Shown here: one piece after another, positions 6,473 through 15,462 of the stretch
Numbering within the stretch: position 1 is the first letter of the stretch
How the letters are laid out: each line of letters starts with the position of its first letter
IMG/VR virus record: IMGVR_UViG_3300025828_000030
Span: 1-55,951 of that record
Strand: one strand, 5' to 3'
Length of the DNA: 55,951 nt
Source: a virus
Program-made: the position numbers and the translations under genes
The notes under the pieces: generated by a model
What the model was told of the DNA's origin: nothing
What the model saw: only the letters and a program-made list of their open reading frames with translations
Databases searched by the model: none

Positions 6473-9169
6473 TTATGTTGTTGTATAAGTTCCTGCAATA
6501 TTAATATAGTTATCATTAGCACCAGTTTGTGCATCTGCAACTGCTATTGTTGTTGTGCCATCTCTATACAAATTAATATATGCTGATGTTTCATGTACTC
6601 TAGCTGAAGTAGGGTTGTTAGCAGCATTCCAATTTGAACCAAATGTTACAGAAACAGCAGTATATTGGTCAGTTCCTGCTCCTGATACAGTAGCGGGTGT
6701 AAAAGGTAATCCACCAATTACAACTCCACCTGAAGCTGAACCTGCTGTAATTGCATCTGTAACTACTGTTAATTGAAAATGCACTAAACGACCAACTTTA
6801 GTATAAGAACCACCTGTTCTTGCATCATAAGTAACGCTTGTAAAATCTGTACCATCAGTTGTTAATGTAGGAGTAAAACTACCTTCTTCATAATCGTCAA
6901 GAACATTACCACTTGCATAAGCATCAAATTTAATGCCTAAACCTGCACCCATTTTAATGCCGTCACCATCAGTGCTGAATCTTGAAGATGTTATATCGCC
7001 TGAAAGGTAGAGGTCTTTAAATCTAACACCTGAATTTCCTAAATCAACTGCTGCATCTCTACTAGCACCTGTTGTACTATTCCAAGGAGTAATATTATCT
7101 AAATCACCTGCAATTAAAAGACCAGCATCACCGCTTCCTATATTTAATCTTGAGCTATTAGTACCAATACTTCCAACTGTTGTGCCGTCTTTGCGGAAAT
7201 CTACAATAGTTCCATCGCCATTTTGTCTGTTGAGATACATTAAAGTTCTGTTGTTTGCAGAAAATTGAGATTCTCCTGTAGGCTCAAATACCATTCCATA
7301 TTCATCAGAACTATCATTATATAAAGTTGTATCAGTAGTACCCACCAACAAGTTGCCTGATGAGTCTATTCTCATGGCTTCATCTGTGTCTACAAAAAAT
7401 TGCATACTAGAACCACCTTGAGCATTACCACCATCAGCTCTTATTTGCAAAACTCCGTTAGCACTAACAAACTGTGAATATGTTGAAGGAGATGAAGAAT
7501 CAGTCATACGGAAATTACAAGTACCATTTTCACTAACTTGAAGATTTACACCAGGATTACTCGTTCCAATTCCAACGTTGCCTGATGAGTCTATGGTCAT
7601 GCGGTCTACGGCAGCATTAGAATCTCTGAAAGCTAACGCTGTTGAGCCTGTAGTATGTCCTCTAAATCCAATCGTGGCTTTCGTATCTTTCTCAATACGT
7701 ATATCGCCATTTTCAATATGAAGTTTTGCAACAGGCGAATCAGTTCCAATTCCAACGTTTCCTGATGAGTCTATACGCATGTGTTCTGAAGTACCGTCTC
7801 CAAAAGCTAGTTGTTCACCAAAGAATGTATTTAATTGCCATGTTGGATTTGCAACACTTAAATCAGAACATACAATTTGAAAGCCACCACCTCCGCCTGA
7901 TGATGTTCTAAAAAGCGATTGATTAGTACCAGAGCTTCCACCTGCTACATGTAAAGGAACACTAGGACTAGTCGTTCCGATTCCAAGCGATTCAGCACTA
8001 GCATCCCAGTATAGAGCTTGAGTTGTGCCTGTATCTTCGTAGAAGGAGATGTCTCCGTTTTGAGCAACTTTTAAATGATTAACACCATCGGTCGCTAAAT
8101 ATAAGTCAGCCGTGTCAATAGCTTTAGCATCTATAGTAAATGCGGCGGCAGAAGCTGCGCTGTTTCCACCACTTAATTTATATGAGCCTGTGCCTAATGT
8201 TCTAAAAGAAACACCTCTAGTGGCACTTCCTAAATCTGTATCACCATCAACAAAAAGCCCATCAAAAGTTGGAGTTCCTGCAACGTTTAAACCTGTAAGC
8301 GTACCAACACTTGTAATATTAGGTTGAGCTGCTGTAGCTAGTGTACCTGTTATGTTTCCTGAAGATTGTATAGTACCTGTAATGTTTATGTTACCTGTAC
8401 CTGTTATATCGCTTGAACTTAAACTTATATCTGTACCACCTGTAGTGTTACCATTAGCAAGGATCTCGGCTAATGTATCTACTGTTCCTACCTGGCTATC
8501 TACATAGGCTTTGATGGATTCAGAAGTAGCAACTGTTGTAGCTGATGCTGTACCAAATGTATCGTCATCAATAAAGTTTGCAATATTAATGCTGCCATCT
8601 GATAAAGTACCAAAAGTAACTGTGCCTGTTGTTGTAATAGCTGATGAGCCATTATCTATAGATCCAAAACCTGATGTAATTGATCCACCATTCAATGCAC
8701 CTACGCTTGTTATGTTGGTTTGTGCAGGATCTGTAACTTTTAAATTGATAAAAGCATCTACAATAGCCGCACCTGAACCTGCTCCGTCTGAATAAACTAC
8801 TTTTACGTCCCCGTTAGGTATAGTTACGTTTGACCCGCTACCCTGGGATATATTAATTGATTGAGATCCAGATGTTGCATTTTCTATAATCCAGATTTTT
8901 GATACGGTATTAGGTGCAATAGTAAGAGTTCTGGTTGCTGTTAAACTAGCACCAGAAGTTACTTTTAAATATAAACTTCTAGCTGGATCCGTTGCACCGT
9001 CAGCTATAGTTGTTGTTGCATCTGCATCTGAGCTGAATGAAGCCTCAGTACCGTAACTAAATGCTTCTGCTATTAACTCTAAATTTGTGTTTGTAGATGC
9101 CCCCCAAGTTCCTGACTCGTCGCCTGTGGCTATTTCTTTTAACCTTAAATCATTTACGTATGTTGCCAT
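6473..9169 (-). CDS. Tail fibre protein with MRIDSSGNVGIGT repeats
   Basis: The 898-residue protein is the likely receptor-binding fibre. Its N-terminus (MATYVNDLRLKEIATGDESGTWG) is a common virion-attachment head of marine phage fibres. The middle has several copies of (M)RIDSSGNVGIGT-x-SP, near residues 395, 465, 525 and 600, a repeat typical of long beta-structured fibres. The C-terminal region DYEEGSFTPTLTTDG...YTKVGRLV is a knob-type domain found at fibre ends. No peptidase_S74 chaperone is visible at the end. It is followed directly by the 97-, 115- and 64-residue small genes. Confidence 0.9.
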   Translation of the reverse strand: MATYVNDLRLKEIATGDESGTWGASTNTNLELIAEAFSYGTEASFSSDADATTTIADGATDPARSLYLKVTSGASLTATRTLTIAPNTVSKIWIIENATSGSQSINISQGSGSNVTIPNGDVKVVYSDGAGSGAAIVDAFINLKVTDPAQTNITSVGALNGGSITSGFGSIDNGSSAITTTGTVTFGTLSDGSINIANFIDDDTFGTASATTVATSESIKAYVDSQVGTVDTLAEILANGNTTGGTDISLSSSDITGTGNINITGTIQSSGNITGTLATAAQPNITSVGTLTGLNVAGTPTFDGLFVDGDTDLGSATRGVSFRTLGTGSYKLSGGNSAASAAAFTIDAKAIDTADLYLATDGVNHLKVAQNGDISFYEDTGTTQALYWDASAESLGIGTTSPSVPLHVAGGSSGTNQSLFRTSSGGGGGFQIVCSDLSVANPTWQLNTFFGEQLAFGDGTSEHMRIDSSGNVGIGTDSPVAKLHIENGDIRIEKDTKATIGFRGHTTGSTALAFRDSNAAVDRMTIDSSGNVGIGTSNPGVNLQVSENGTCNFRMTDSSSPSTYSQFVSANGVLQIRADGGNAQGGSSMQFFVDTDEAMRIDSSGNLLVGTTDTTLYNDSSDEYGMVFEPTGESQFSANNRTLMYLNRQNGDGTIVDFRKDGTTVGSIGTNSSRLNIGSGDAGLLIAGDLDNITPWNSTTGASRDAAVDLGNSGVRFKDLYLSGDITSSRFSTDGDGIKMGAGLGIKFDAYASGNVLDDYEEGSFTPTLTTDGTDFTSVTYDARTGGSYTKVGRLVHFQLTVVTDAITAGSASGGVVIGGLPFTPATVSGAGTDQYTAVSVTFGSNWNAANNPTSARVHETSAYINLYRDGTTTIAVADAQTGANDNYINIAGTYTTT

Positions 9170-9172
9170 ATT

Positions 9173-10132
9173 TTATGCTACCTCTTCCCAGTTTGGGGTC
9201 TGTGTTTCATTGTTTTCAGCAAAGGATGAACTTTGGTCAGTATTTATATTAGCATAATTTTTAGTTTGTGTTTTATTAATATCGCTAAAACCACTAGTTT
9301 GATCGTCTGTAATATTAGTGTAACTCCTGGTTTGTTTGTCATCTACTAGAGACCATATTAATACACTTCCAACCGATCCTGTGCTTTCTACTCCTATTGG
9401 TGATACGTTTGCTTTAGCTATTGTTGATGTTTCTCCAACTGATCCTGTTGCTGATTGACCTGAAATAGAGAAGGTAACTCCAAGAGCAACATTTACAGAA
9501 CCTATAGCACTTGTTCCGGCAACACCTGCAAGCGTTATATTTCCAACACCAGTAGGAGTTATGGTTCCAACAGATCCGGTTGCTTCTTGGCCTGTAGGAG
9601 TTACATTGGCTTTTGCTATAGTTGTAACGCTACCAACAGCACTTGTAGAAGAAAGACCAGTAACATTAACAACTTCATTGTGATGAACTATTACAGATCC
9701 TACGCTAGCTGTTGAACTTAAGCCTGCTACAGGAACATTAGCTTCACCATCTACATCAACTGATACAGCTCCAACAGTGCCTATTGCACCTTGTATTGTT
9801 GCTATTGCTTGAGCATTTACACCTACTACAGGTGCATTGGTTGTGCCGACTAGAGATGCTGGAGTAACATTAGCTTTAGCAACTGTAGAAAGTGTGCCTA
9901 AAGCACTTGTTGCAACTTGAGATGCTAGTGTTTGATTTGCCTTTGCTACAACTGATAGTGTGCCAAGAGCACTTGTAGCTGATTGTCCTGTTAGTGTTAC
10001 ATTAGCTTCTGCGTCTGTAGATACAGATCCTAAAGCACTTGTGGCTGCTAATCCTGATAATGTGACAGATACGGCATCAGAAGACCAACCTTCTGATCCC
10101 CAGGCACCACGACCCCATCCTGCATCAGGCAT
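9173..10132 (-). CDS. Repeat-rich tail structural protein
   Basis: The 319-residue protein starts MPDAGWGRGAWGSEGW, a Gly/Trp motif seen at the head of many phage tail proteins. Residues about 20-260 are some ten tandem units of roughly 22-26 residues on the pattern TGQSATSALGTLSVVAKANVT. The C-terminal 60 residues contain a different repeat, with Q-T/S-x-x-(Y/F) steps (DKQTRSYTNI, DDQTSGFSDI, KTQTKNYANI). Both suggest a fibrous or solenoid tail part. Copy number may vary between related phages. Confidence 0.82.
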   Translation of the reverse strand: MPDAGWGRGAWGSEGWSSDAVSVTLSGLAATSALGSVSTDAEANVTLTGQSATSALGTLSVVAKANQTLASQVATSALGTLSTVAKANVTPASLVGTTNAPVVGVNAQAIATIQGAIGTVGAVSVDVDGEANVPVAGLSSTASVGSVIVHHNEVVNVTGLSSTSAVGSVTTIAKANVTPTGQEATGSVGTITPTGVGNITLAGVAGTSAIGSVNVALGVTFSISGQSATGSVGETSTIAKANVSPIGVESTGSVGSVLIWSLVDDKQTRSYTNITDDQTSGFSDINKTQTKNYANINTDQSSSFAENNETQTPNWEEVA

Positions 10133-10136
10133 AAGC

Positions 10137-10565
10137 CTAAGCTATTCTTATAATAGCTGTAGCTGCTGCGGCTGCTGGAAAAACTATAGTAAAGTCACCT
10201 GCTGTAGAAGTTTTATCTCCTCCAAAGTCTATTGTTGCAACAGAAGCATTAGTTGCAGATGAGTTATAGATCATACAACCTCTAGCTGTAATAGTAGCTG
10301 TACCAAAAGTTAAATCAGCAAAGTCTGTAAAACCTGTTGTACCACTTGATGTTGGATCTACTCTTGTTAGAGCGTTTCCACCTGAAGTGTAATTTGTACC
10401 ACTTGCTTGTCCTGTAGTAGTAAATGCTGTTGTAGTAGCACCTAGGGTAGCCGAACTTGTATACAAAGCTAATTTAAAAGTACCGCCTCCAGAGTTTTTG
10501 AAGTTATGAACTCCTTCTAAAAGCTGTTTTTTAAAGCTAGTTGTTAGTGTTGATGTTATAGCCAT
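10137..10565 (-). CDS. Putative virion structural protein, 142 aa
   Basis: MAITSTLTTSFKKQLLEGVHNFKN is the usual start of a small beta-rich phage structural protein. The rest is Thr-, Ser- and Gly-rich (TFKLALYTSSATLGATTTAF) and ends in a hydrophobic strand (FTIVFPAAAAATAIIRIA). The context between neck and tail fibre genes suggests a tail accessory or decoration protein. Confidence 0.8.
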   Translation of the reverse strand: MAITSTLTTSFKKQLLEGVHNFKNSGGGTFKLALYTSSATLGATTTAFTTTGQASGTNYTSGGNALTRVDPTSSGTTGFTDFADLTFGTATITARGCMIYNSSATNASVATIDFGGDKTSTAGDFTIVFPAAAAATAIIRIA

Positions 10566-10566
10566 A

Positions 10567-10866
10567 TTATATCCTTTTTATTATATCAGCTAACTCAGCA
10601 TCACCAGATTTAACTAATTCTTGTACAAGAGTAGCTTTATAGGATTTTAACGCATTATTTATATAAATCAAACAAACCTTATAAATAAGTTCTTTATAGG
10701 CTCTAGCCTGCTCTTGTATATATGGATCGCTAGAGTCAGAAGAACTTACAATTTTTTCAGTAAGTCTCTCTGCCCAAAACTCAGGTGGGTGGCCGCCAAA
10801 ATTGGTAGTTTTAGCTTCTATAAGACCTAACCCAGGCATACCAGCTGGTGTTATTTCATCTACCAT
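10567..10866 (-). CDS. Hypothetical phage protein, 99 aa
   Basis: The first half contains GMPGLGLIEAKTTNFGGHPPEFWAERLTEKIV and the second half is helical with charged residues. It overlaps the preceding gene by 7 bp. It resembles small helical proteins of marine podophages whose function is unknown. Confidence 0.75.
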   Translation of the reverse strand: MVDEITPAGMPGLGLIEAKTTNFGGHPPEFWAERLTEKIVSSSDSSDPYIQEQARAYKELIYKVCLIYINNALKSYKATLVQELVKSGDAELADIIKRI

Positions 10867-11591
10867 TTTTTAGGTTCTACTGGTTTTAGGTGTGTATCGT
10901 GCCTATCAATTAGTACAGGTTCTTGTGTTTTTTTAACTATTTCAAGGTCATTTATTCTTTCTAGTTTAATACCCTCTTCATCGACTAAAATGATATATGG
11001 GTTTTTTAACCTGTGATAACCGTAAAGCTTTTGTTCTGCTGGAACATCTGTATCTAGCAAACCTGAGGTATGTGCTACCTCTACTTGCATACCTGCTGAT
11101 ATGCATTTAGATAGCCAAAACTCTACACAACCTCTACCTGCTTCAGCAAAATGTAAGTTGCCCTTGTAAGAAAAATCAACACCAAACATTTTAATATTTG
11201 CTACTTCATTCCAATAAGCAAAAGCTACAGCATAAGCCACAGTGTTATTTAGATAATGACAGTTTGAGTAATTAACCACTTCTTCTAGTGGATACTCAAC
11301 TAATCCTGGACATCTATCATCAAGCTCACAGGTGTATATTGGACCTGGATGTTCTTGTAACATTTTTTTCATGCTTTCTGTTTGACCACCAGCATCATCA
11401 GTATCTAAGAACCTGGATGCAGGATCCATCATAAACACTCTGTCGTGATAGATTACAGAACCAACACCATTAATTACCCAAACTTCATCAAAGTGGACTC
11501 CGTGTGATTTTGCAAGATTATAATCAAACCAGCTTTTACCCATGCCAACGATGGCAACTGATTTACCTTTCAGACTTTCAATTTTTTCCAT
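10860..11591 (-). CDS. Rossmann-like protein, DUF115/sialyltransferase-type fold candidate
   Basis: The 243-residue protein opens with a nucleotide-binding-like strand-loop KSVAIVGMGKSWFDY. It then has DEVWVINGVG, HDRVFMMDPAS, a central Cys-containing region and NIKMFGVDFSYKG. Similar modules occur in DUF115 proteins and in family 42-like glycosyltransferases, and related genes exist in other ocean phages. A role in sugar transfer or virion modification is a guess. It lies between neck and tail fibre genes and starts just after the 224-residue neck gene. Confidence 0.72.
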   Translation of the reverse strand: MEKIESLKGKSVAIVGMGKSWFDYNLAKSHGVHFDEVWVINGVGSVIYHDRVFMMDPASRFLDTDDAGGQTESMKKMLQEHPGPIYTCELDDRCPGLVEYPLEEVVNYSNCHYLNNTVAYAVAFAYWNEVANIKMFGVDFSYKGNLHFAEAGRGCVEFWLSKCISAGMQVEVAHTSGLLDTDVPAEQKLYGYHRLKNPYIILVDEEGIKLERINDLEIVKKTQEPVLIDRHDTHLKPVEPKKW

Positions 11592-11598
11592 GTATTTT

Positions 11599-12273
11599 TT
11601 ACGATACCGTTGACCTCAAAGAATCGTAACGGTATTCATCCCTCCTTCCGCGAGCTTCTGCAAGATTTTTCAATCTAGTTATTTCTAGTAAAAAGCGTTG
11701 CTCGTATTGCTGTTGCATATCGCTTTCACCCTTTAAAAATATATTAGCTTCCACTAATGAACCATATAATAAAGCATTTCTAGCGTTTTGTGAAAGCCAG
11801 GTTCCTGTAGTGTCAGTAACTAATGAATTTGGTTTGTAAAGATAATGTAATTCTACACTATAATCTTGATCTGGTACTGGGCTTACAATAAGCGTAGAAC
11901 CATTGTCAGACGCTGTAGAGAGTTCTTTATCAAAGTCTGCGTAATACAATGGTCTACCTCTTTCAGTAGCGTCTGTAGGGTCTACGGAGTATTCACGCAT
12001 AAAAGTAGTGTGTTTTTTGTCTAAATAATGATAATCACCATTACTATCAATAACAGCTAAAGAAAAAGACATTTGAAAGTCTGTTGGTGCTGTTAGATAA
12101 GTATTACCAGCAGTTAAAGAACCGGATACATTCTTACGGAAATAATCAAGCTGTATCAGTTCAAATATACGATCTTCAGCATTTTTAATAAAATCATCAA
12201 GAGTATTTACAAATGTAGTCTCTGAGTTCTCTACATAGTTTTGTATTAGTGTTTTTAACTCTGCTAATGTCAT
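11599..12273 (-). CDS. Neck/adaptor protein, phage adaptor type
   Basis: The 224-residue protein has N-terminal helices (LAELKTLIQNYVENSETTFVNTLDDFIKNAEDRI), a beta domain with APTDF and the SPVPDQDYSVELHYLYKP strand, and C-terminal helices rich in Glu and Arg. This matches phage adaptor proteins that join the portal to the tail hub. Its start overlaps the stop of the zinc ribbon gene by four bases (ATGA). Confidence 0.8.
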   Translation of the reverse strand: MTLAELKTLIQNYVENSETTFVNTLDDFIKNAEDRIFELIQLDYFRKNVSGSLTAGNTYLTAPTDFQMSFSLAVIDSNGDYHYLDKKHTTFMREYSVDPTDATERGRPLYYADFDKELSTASDNGSTLIVSPVPDQDYSVELHYLYKPNSLVTDTTGTWLSQNARNALLYGSLVEANIFLKGESDMQQQYEQRFLLEITRLKNLAEARGRRDEYRYDSLRSTVS

Positions 12274-12608
12274 GTAACTATTGTAACCTCACCTAGTTCA
12301 CCTGTCATCTTAGCAACTGTGAAGTTAGCAGGTAATGTTGCTGGATTCATAAAGTCTGGTTTGAATATATTAGAATTTACCACAACTACAAAACCTTCAC
12401 CTTCTTCCTGGTCGTTATTAGGTCTTGGTTTATATAACGCCTCTGGATCTGCTGTAGCTGTAAGTGGTTCTAATTGTGGATGTTTGGGTTCGTAGCACTC
12501 TGAACAAACTTTAGCACCATTCCATTCTTCTCTTAGTTCACTTAGTTTGTATTCAAACGCACATCTATCGCATAGAGCTCGTGCAAATTTACCAAGAGCG
12601 TATGCCAT
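12270..12608 (-). CDS. Zinc-ribbon phage protein, 112 aa
   Basis: Two cysteine pairs, CDRC near residue 13-16 and CSEC near 36-39, form a likely zinc ribbon. A Pro-rich linker (YKPRPNN) and a beta-strand tail follow (FVVVVNSNIFKPDF). It lies between two neck genes, so it may be a structural or assembly factor. Function unknown. Confidence 0.78.
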   Translation of the reverse strand: MAYALGKFARALCDRCAFEYKLSELREEWNGAKVCSECYEPKHPQLEPLTATADPEALYKPRPNNDQEEGEGFVVVVNSNIFKPDFMNPATLPANFTVAKMTGELGEVTIVT

Positions 12609-12609
12609 A

Positions 12610-13281
12610 CTATCTCATCCTTATATCTGGTCTAACCCTAAATGAAGCTCTGTCTTCATCTTGATCAGCAGCTCTACGGAACTCTTCTTCGTACATAGCT
12701 TTGAGTTGTGGCGTTAATTGTGGATTTTTCTTTAGTGATAAGTAATAAGCCAACCCTGCTACAAAACAAGGATAAAACCTAAATGGCATATCCATAGTAT
12801 TAGTTGCTTTGTCTGCATCATCCATTCTTACTAATTTATTAAACACTAATACATCAGTGCTGTTTTCAGGTGCAGGCCAGACCTTTAGAGCTGGTGTTGT
12901 TAATTTATCAAAGAAGAATTGTGATGGCCTGGCCTTTGTTTCTTTGTTTGGTATGTTGATATATTCAGATCTACTAATACGATTCATGCTTATATCAGTT
13001 TGTGTTTGGTTTACAGTTCTGCGTAAAACTACATCTAAGACATCAATAACATTAGAATTTAAAGAATAACTAGAAGTGCCTTCAGTAACAGTCTGTGTTG
13101 CTTGTTCTATTGTCCACTGGTTTAAACCACGATTAGCCCATTCAGCCAACATTAGATTTATAGACCTACGAGCTGTTTTTAAATCATAACCAGTTCTAAG
13201 TTCTAGTCCGCATCTTTCAAATGCTTCTTCTATAAACTCAGCTACATTTGGTTCAAAATCTGTGCTTCCTGATAATGCCAT
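12610..13281 (-). CDS. Tail accessory/head completion protein, P22 gp4-like
   Basis: The 223-residue protein shows the typical order of this family: FIEEAFERCGLELRTGYDLKTARRSINLMLAEWANRGLNQW at the N-terminus, then SSYSLNSNVIDVLDVVLRR, then PSQFFFDK and LKVWPAP, and a helical end rich in Asp and Arg. Such proteins bind under the portal and close the packaged head in short-tailed phages. Confidence 0.85.
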   Translation of the reverse strand: MALSGSTDFEPNVAEFIEEAFERCGLELRTGYDLKTARRSINLMLAEWANRGLNQWTIEQATQTVTEGTSSYSLNSNVIDVLDVVLRRTVNQTQTDISMNRISRSEYINIPNKETKARPSQFFFDKLTTPALKVWPAPENSTDVLVFNKLVRMDDADKATNTMDMPFRFYPCFVAGLAYYLSLKKNPQLTPQLKAMYEEEFRRAADQDEDRASFRVRPDIRMR

Positions 13282-13956
13282 TTATTCCTCGTATAGGTTA
13301 TTAAATGTAATTGCAGGGTCTAAATAGCTTTCATGACCTTCAGCAGAATGAACCCATTGTGAGGGTTTAAAGTCTGGAGGTCCTTCGCCTGTAACCCACA
13401 AAGCAGGACTTGTAGCCCTTACTCTGTTGTTTGGTAAAGCAACTAAGTTGCCTTTCCATTTACAATCTTCTGTTATATATAATACATGAGATTGCTTGTG
13501 TTGTGCAGAATCATCTGCAATATGTGAATTTGTATAGTCTACAGTAAATAAATATTTAGCTTTGTAAAAGTCAGAACCTATCTTTGCTAACCATGGTGAA
13601 GAACTAACTCTATCCATAACAACTACTGAATGATCTCTTGATTCACAATCCCAGGGTTGTACTAAATGATCTTCCATGGGTTGTGGGTAATCCTCCATAG
13701 GAATATCGGCTACAAGACCTTGTATAGGCATCCTAGCCCACATTGCACCACCATGTATATTACCTTCGTCCCAGTCTTCGCAGTTAGCTTCTTCGCCTGT
13801 AAAAACCACTTGAAAGCTTAGAGATCTATCAGGAATTGTATTTACAGCAATAGCTAACGCGTGCAAATATTCGTCATGATAGTTTTCGTGATTGTTAGTA
13901 AATTCCCTTCTCACCCAACATTTAAAATGGGGAATATTACTTATAAGATAAGCCAC
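13282..13956 (-). CDS. Conserved marine-phage protein, 224 aa
   Basis: The protein is rich in Trp, His, Asp and Glu (HFKCWVRREFTNNHENYHDEYLHALAIAVN, then GGAMWARMPIQGLVADIPMEDYP). I recall it as a conserved hypothetical between capsid and neck genes of ocean podophages. A head or neck structural role is likely from context only. Confidence 0.78.
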   Translation of the reverse strand: MAYLISNIPHFKCWVRREFTNNHENYHDEYLHALAIAVNTIPDRSLSFQVVFTGEEANCEDWDEGNIHGGAMWARMPIQGLVADIPMEDYPQPMEDHLVQPWDCESRDHSVVVMDRVSSSPWLAKIGSDFYKAKYLFTVDYTNSHIADDSAQHKQSHVLYITEDCKWKGNLVALPNNRVRATSPALWVTGEGPPDFKPSQWVHSAEGHESYLDPAITFNNLYEE

Positions 13957-13959
13957 TGG

Positions 13960-14115
13960 CTAACTATTATTCTGTCTTCTTCTGTTTGCGTTTCCAGCTA
14001 TTACAGATCCACCTTTAGACATTCTCATGATGCTTCCACCTTTTGATTTTCTCATAATGCTTCCGCCTTTAGACTTTTTCATCACTGAACTGCCTTTGCT
14101 ATTTTTATAACCCAT
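13960..14115 (-). CDS. 51-aa basic protein with tandem SKGGSIMR repeats
   Basis: ATG 14115 follows AGGAGAATATA and opens a 51-codon frame ending TAG at 13962-13960. Three near-identical units (KSKGGSIMR, KSKGGSIMR, MSKGGSVIA) follow one degenerate copy (NSKGSSVMK). The end is NANRRRQNN. The GG-x-(I/V)-M motif and the Arg-rich end resemble the C-termini of the next two basic proteins upstream in the operon. No known domain. Confidence 0.78.
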   Translation of the reverse strand: MGYKNSKGSSVMKKSKGGSIMRKSKGGSIMRMSKGGSVIAGNANRRRQNNS

Positions 14116-14124
14116 TATATTCTC

Positions 14125-14526
14125 CTAGCTAATTGTAGTTACTTTTCTACGGTTATTCATAACTTTACCACAGCCTTTAGCTATAAAACCACCGTTTTCC
14201 TTTTTGACTCTATTTTGTTTTGCCATAGCTTTCTCTATAGCTCTGCCTCTAGCCTCTTCGTATGAAGATAACTTGCCGTCTTTGTTTAAGTCTGCTTTGT
14301 TTTTATTCATAGGTCCTCCTCTGGACTTTTTTTCCCAACTAATTCTACCAGGACCTTTTTTCTTTTTTTTAGCATCTGTACATTGTGCTTTTGTAGGCCT
14401 GCAAGCCGGATATGGTCTTTTTGATTTTGTTGCTGATTTTCTGCCACATGGTTTGCCAGTTTTACAATCAATCCATCCTTTGCCTTTATTGCGTGAAAAC
14501 CATTTTTTTAACCCTTCTTCAGCCAT
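14125..14526 (-). CDS. Basic DUF5872-like protein with EF-hand-like loop
   Basis: The 133-residue Lys-rich protein has GLKKWFSRNKGKGWIDCKTGKPCGR, then a Cys-containing segment KRPYPACRPTKAQC and a Lys run, a pattern I associate with DUF5872. Residues about 82-93 (DLNKDGKLSSYE) form an EF-hand/dockerin-like calcium loop. The C-terminus, ENGGFIAKGCGKVMNNRRK, matches a motif in the neighbouring genes. Nucleic-acid binding or head packaging is plausible. Confidence 0.75.
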   Translation of the reverse strand: MAEEGLKKWFSRNKGKGWIDCKTGKPCGRKSATKSKRPYPACRPTKAQCTDAKKKKKGPGRISWEKKSRGGPMNKNKADLNKDGKLSSYEEARGRAIEKAMAKQNRVKKENGGFIAKGCGKVMNNRRKVTTIS

Positions 14527-14741
14527 TATCTTAATCTGTTTGACATAACAGCACCTTGTCCTCTAACAGTAACAAAGCCACCGTTTGCTTTTTTTTGTCT
14601 TGATTTATTACCCCAATTTTTTGCACCAACTTTTCTACATTTAACTAAAGCACCACTTGCGTATGCAGATGGCCATTTAGTATATCTAGATTTGACTTTA
14701 TGGTAACAAGCGTCTTTTTTAGTTTTAGATTTTTTTGCCAT
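14526..14741 (-). CDS. Basic DUF5872-like protein, 71 aa
   Basis: The protein is Lys/Arg-rich with two Cys (CYHKVKSRY, VKCRKVGAKNWG), a layout known from DUF5872 proteins of phages and large DNA viruses. It ends ANGGFVTVRGQGAVMSNRL, sharing the GGF-x-x-x-G-x-G-x-V-M-x-N-R tail of its neighbour. Its start follows the 101-residue basic gene with a spacing of one base or less. Confidence 0.78.
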   Translation of the reverse strand: MAKKSKTKKDACYHKVKSRYTKWPSAYASGALVKCRKVGAKNWGNKSRQKKANGGFVTVRGQGAVMSNRLR

Positions 14742-15047
14742 TTAACACTTCCATCTTCTTCTTGCTTGTCTAATTCTTGAATTAGGATTGTTTCTTGTTT
14801 TTTTAGAGCTACGTTTAAGTTGCCCTAAAGATCTAGCACAGTAGGCTTTACGTCTTTTTGCTGCTTTAGATCCTTTTTTAACTTTACCTGTAACAGCTCC
14901 TTTAAGTTTAGAGCCAGGATTTTTTCTTCTATGTTCTTTTATGCCCTTACGGGTCATTCCCGCCCCTTTTTTAGTGGGGCGGTAATTACCACCTTTACCT
15001 GTTGTTCTGGCTATAGGTTTTTGTCTTCTGCTTCTAGTAGTAGCCAT
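14742..15047 (-). CDS. Very basic Arg/Lys-rich protein, 101 aa
   Basis: About 40 percent of the residues are Lys or Arg (for example TRKGIKEHRRKNPGSK and SRIRQARRRWKC). There is no hydrophobic core of normal size, so it probably binds nucleic acid or acts as a polycation inside the head. It stands first in a group of four basic small proteins. No enzyme motif is visible. Confidence 0.78.
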   Translation of the reverse strand: MATTRSRRQKPIARTTGKGGNYRPTKKGAGMTRKGIKEHRRKNPGSKLKGAVTGKVKKGSKAAKRRKAYCARSLGQLKRSSKKTRNNPNSRIRQARRRWKC

Positions 15048-15050
15048 TCA

Positions 15051-15452
15051 TTAATAGTTTTTATTCAAAACTAAAATAATAGAGTATGTGTCTCCGCTTG
15101 AATGTCCCACAGTCGTAAAGTCAATATCACCAGTAACACCTGAACCAGCATTATTAGGTATAGCACTAAATAAATCATAATACTCATCACCTGTGCTATC
15201 TGATGGTAAACCAGTTAATAACACGTTAGATGTAGCATCAAATTCAATATTTACACCCATACCTCTTGTAGCCCAGTATATTCTAGCAACAGAAACAGAA
15301 GTACAAGACTCTCCTGCACTATTTGGTGTTAGTGCAGAAACGTCTACCTTTTTTACAGCCGATTCACCTGTACCATCAGATACATTGGTGAACTTCATAA
15401 CAGCAACTCTTTCACCGTCTTGAATTGTTTGTGATGTTACTGCATCTGCCAT
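15051..15452 (-). CDS. Putative virion structural protein, 133 aa
   Basis: The beta-rich protein (MADAVTSQTIQDGERVAVMKFTNVSDGTGES, then VARIYWATRGMGVNIEFDA) is of a type often found after the capsid gene in marine phages. It may decorate the capsid or tail. AGGAGT precedes the ATG. Confidence 0.8.
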   Translation of the reverse strand: MADAVTSQTIQDGERVAVMKFTNVSDGTGESAVKKVDVSALTPNSAGESCTSVSVARIYWATRGMGVNIEFDATSNVLLTGLPSDSTGDEYYDLFSAIPNNAGSGVTGDIDFTTVGHSSGDTYSIILVLNKNY

Positions 15453-15462
15453 AATCTACTCC

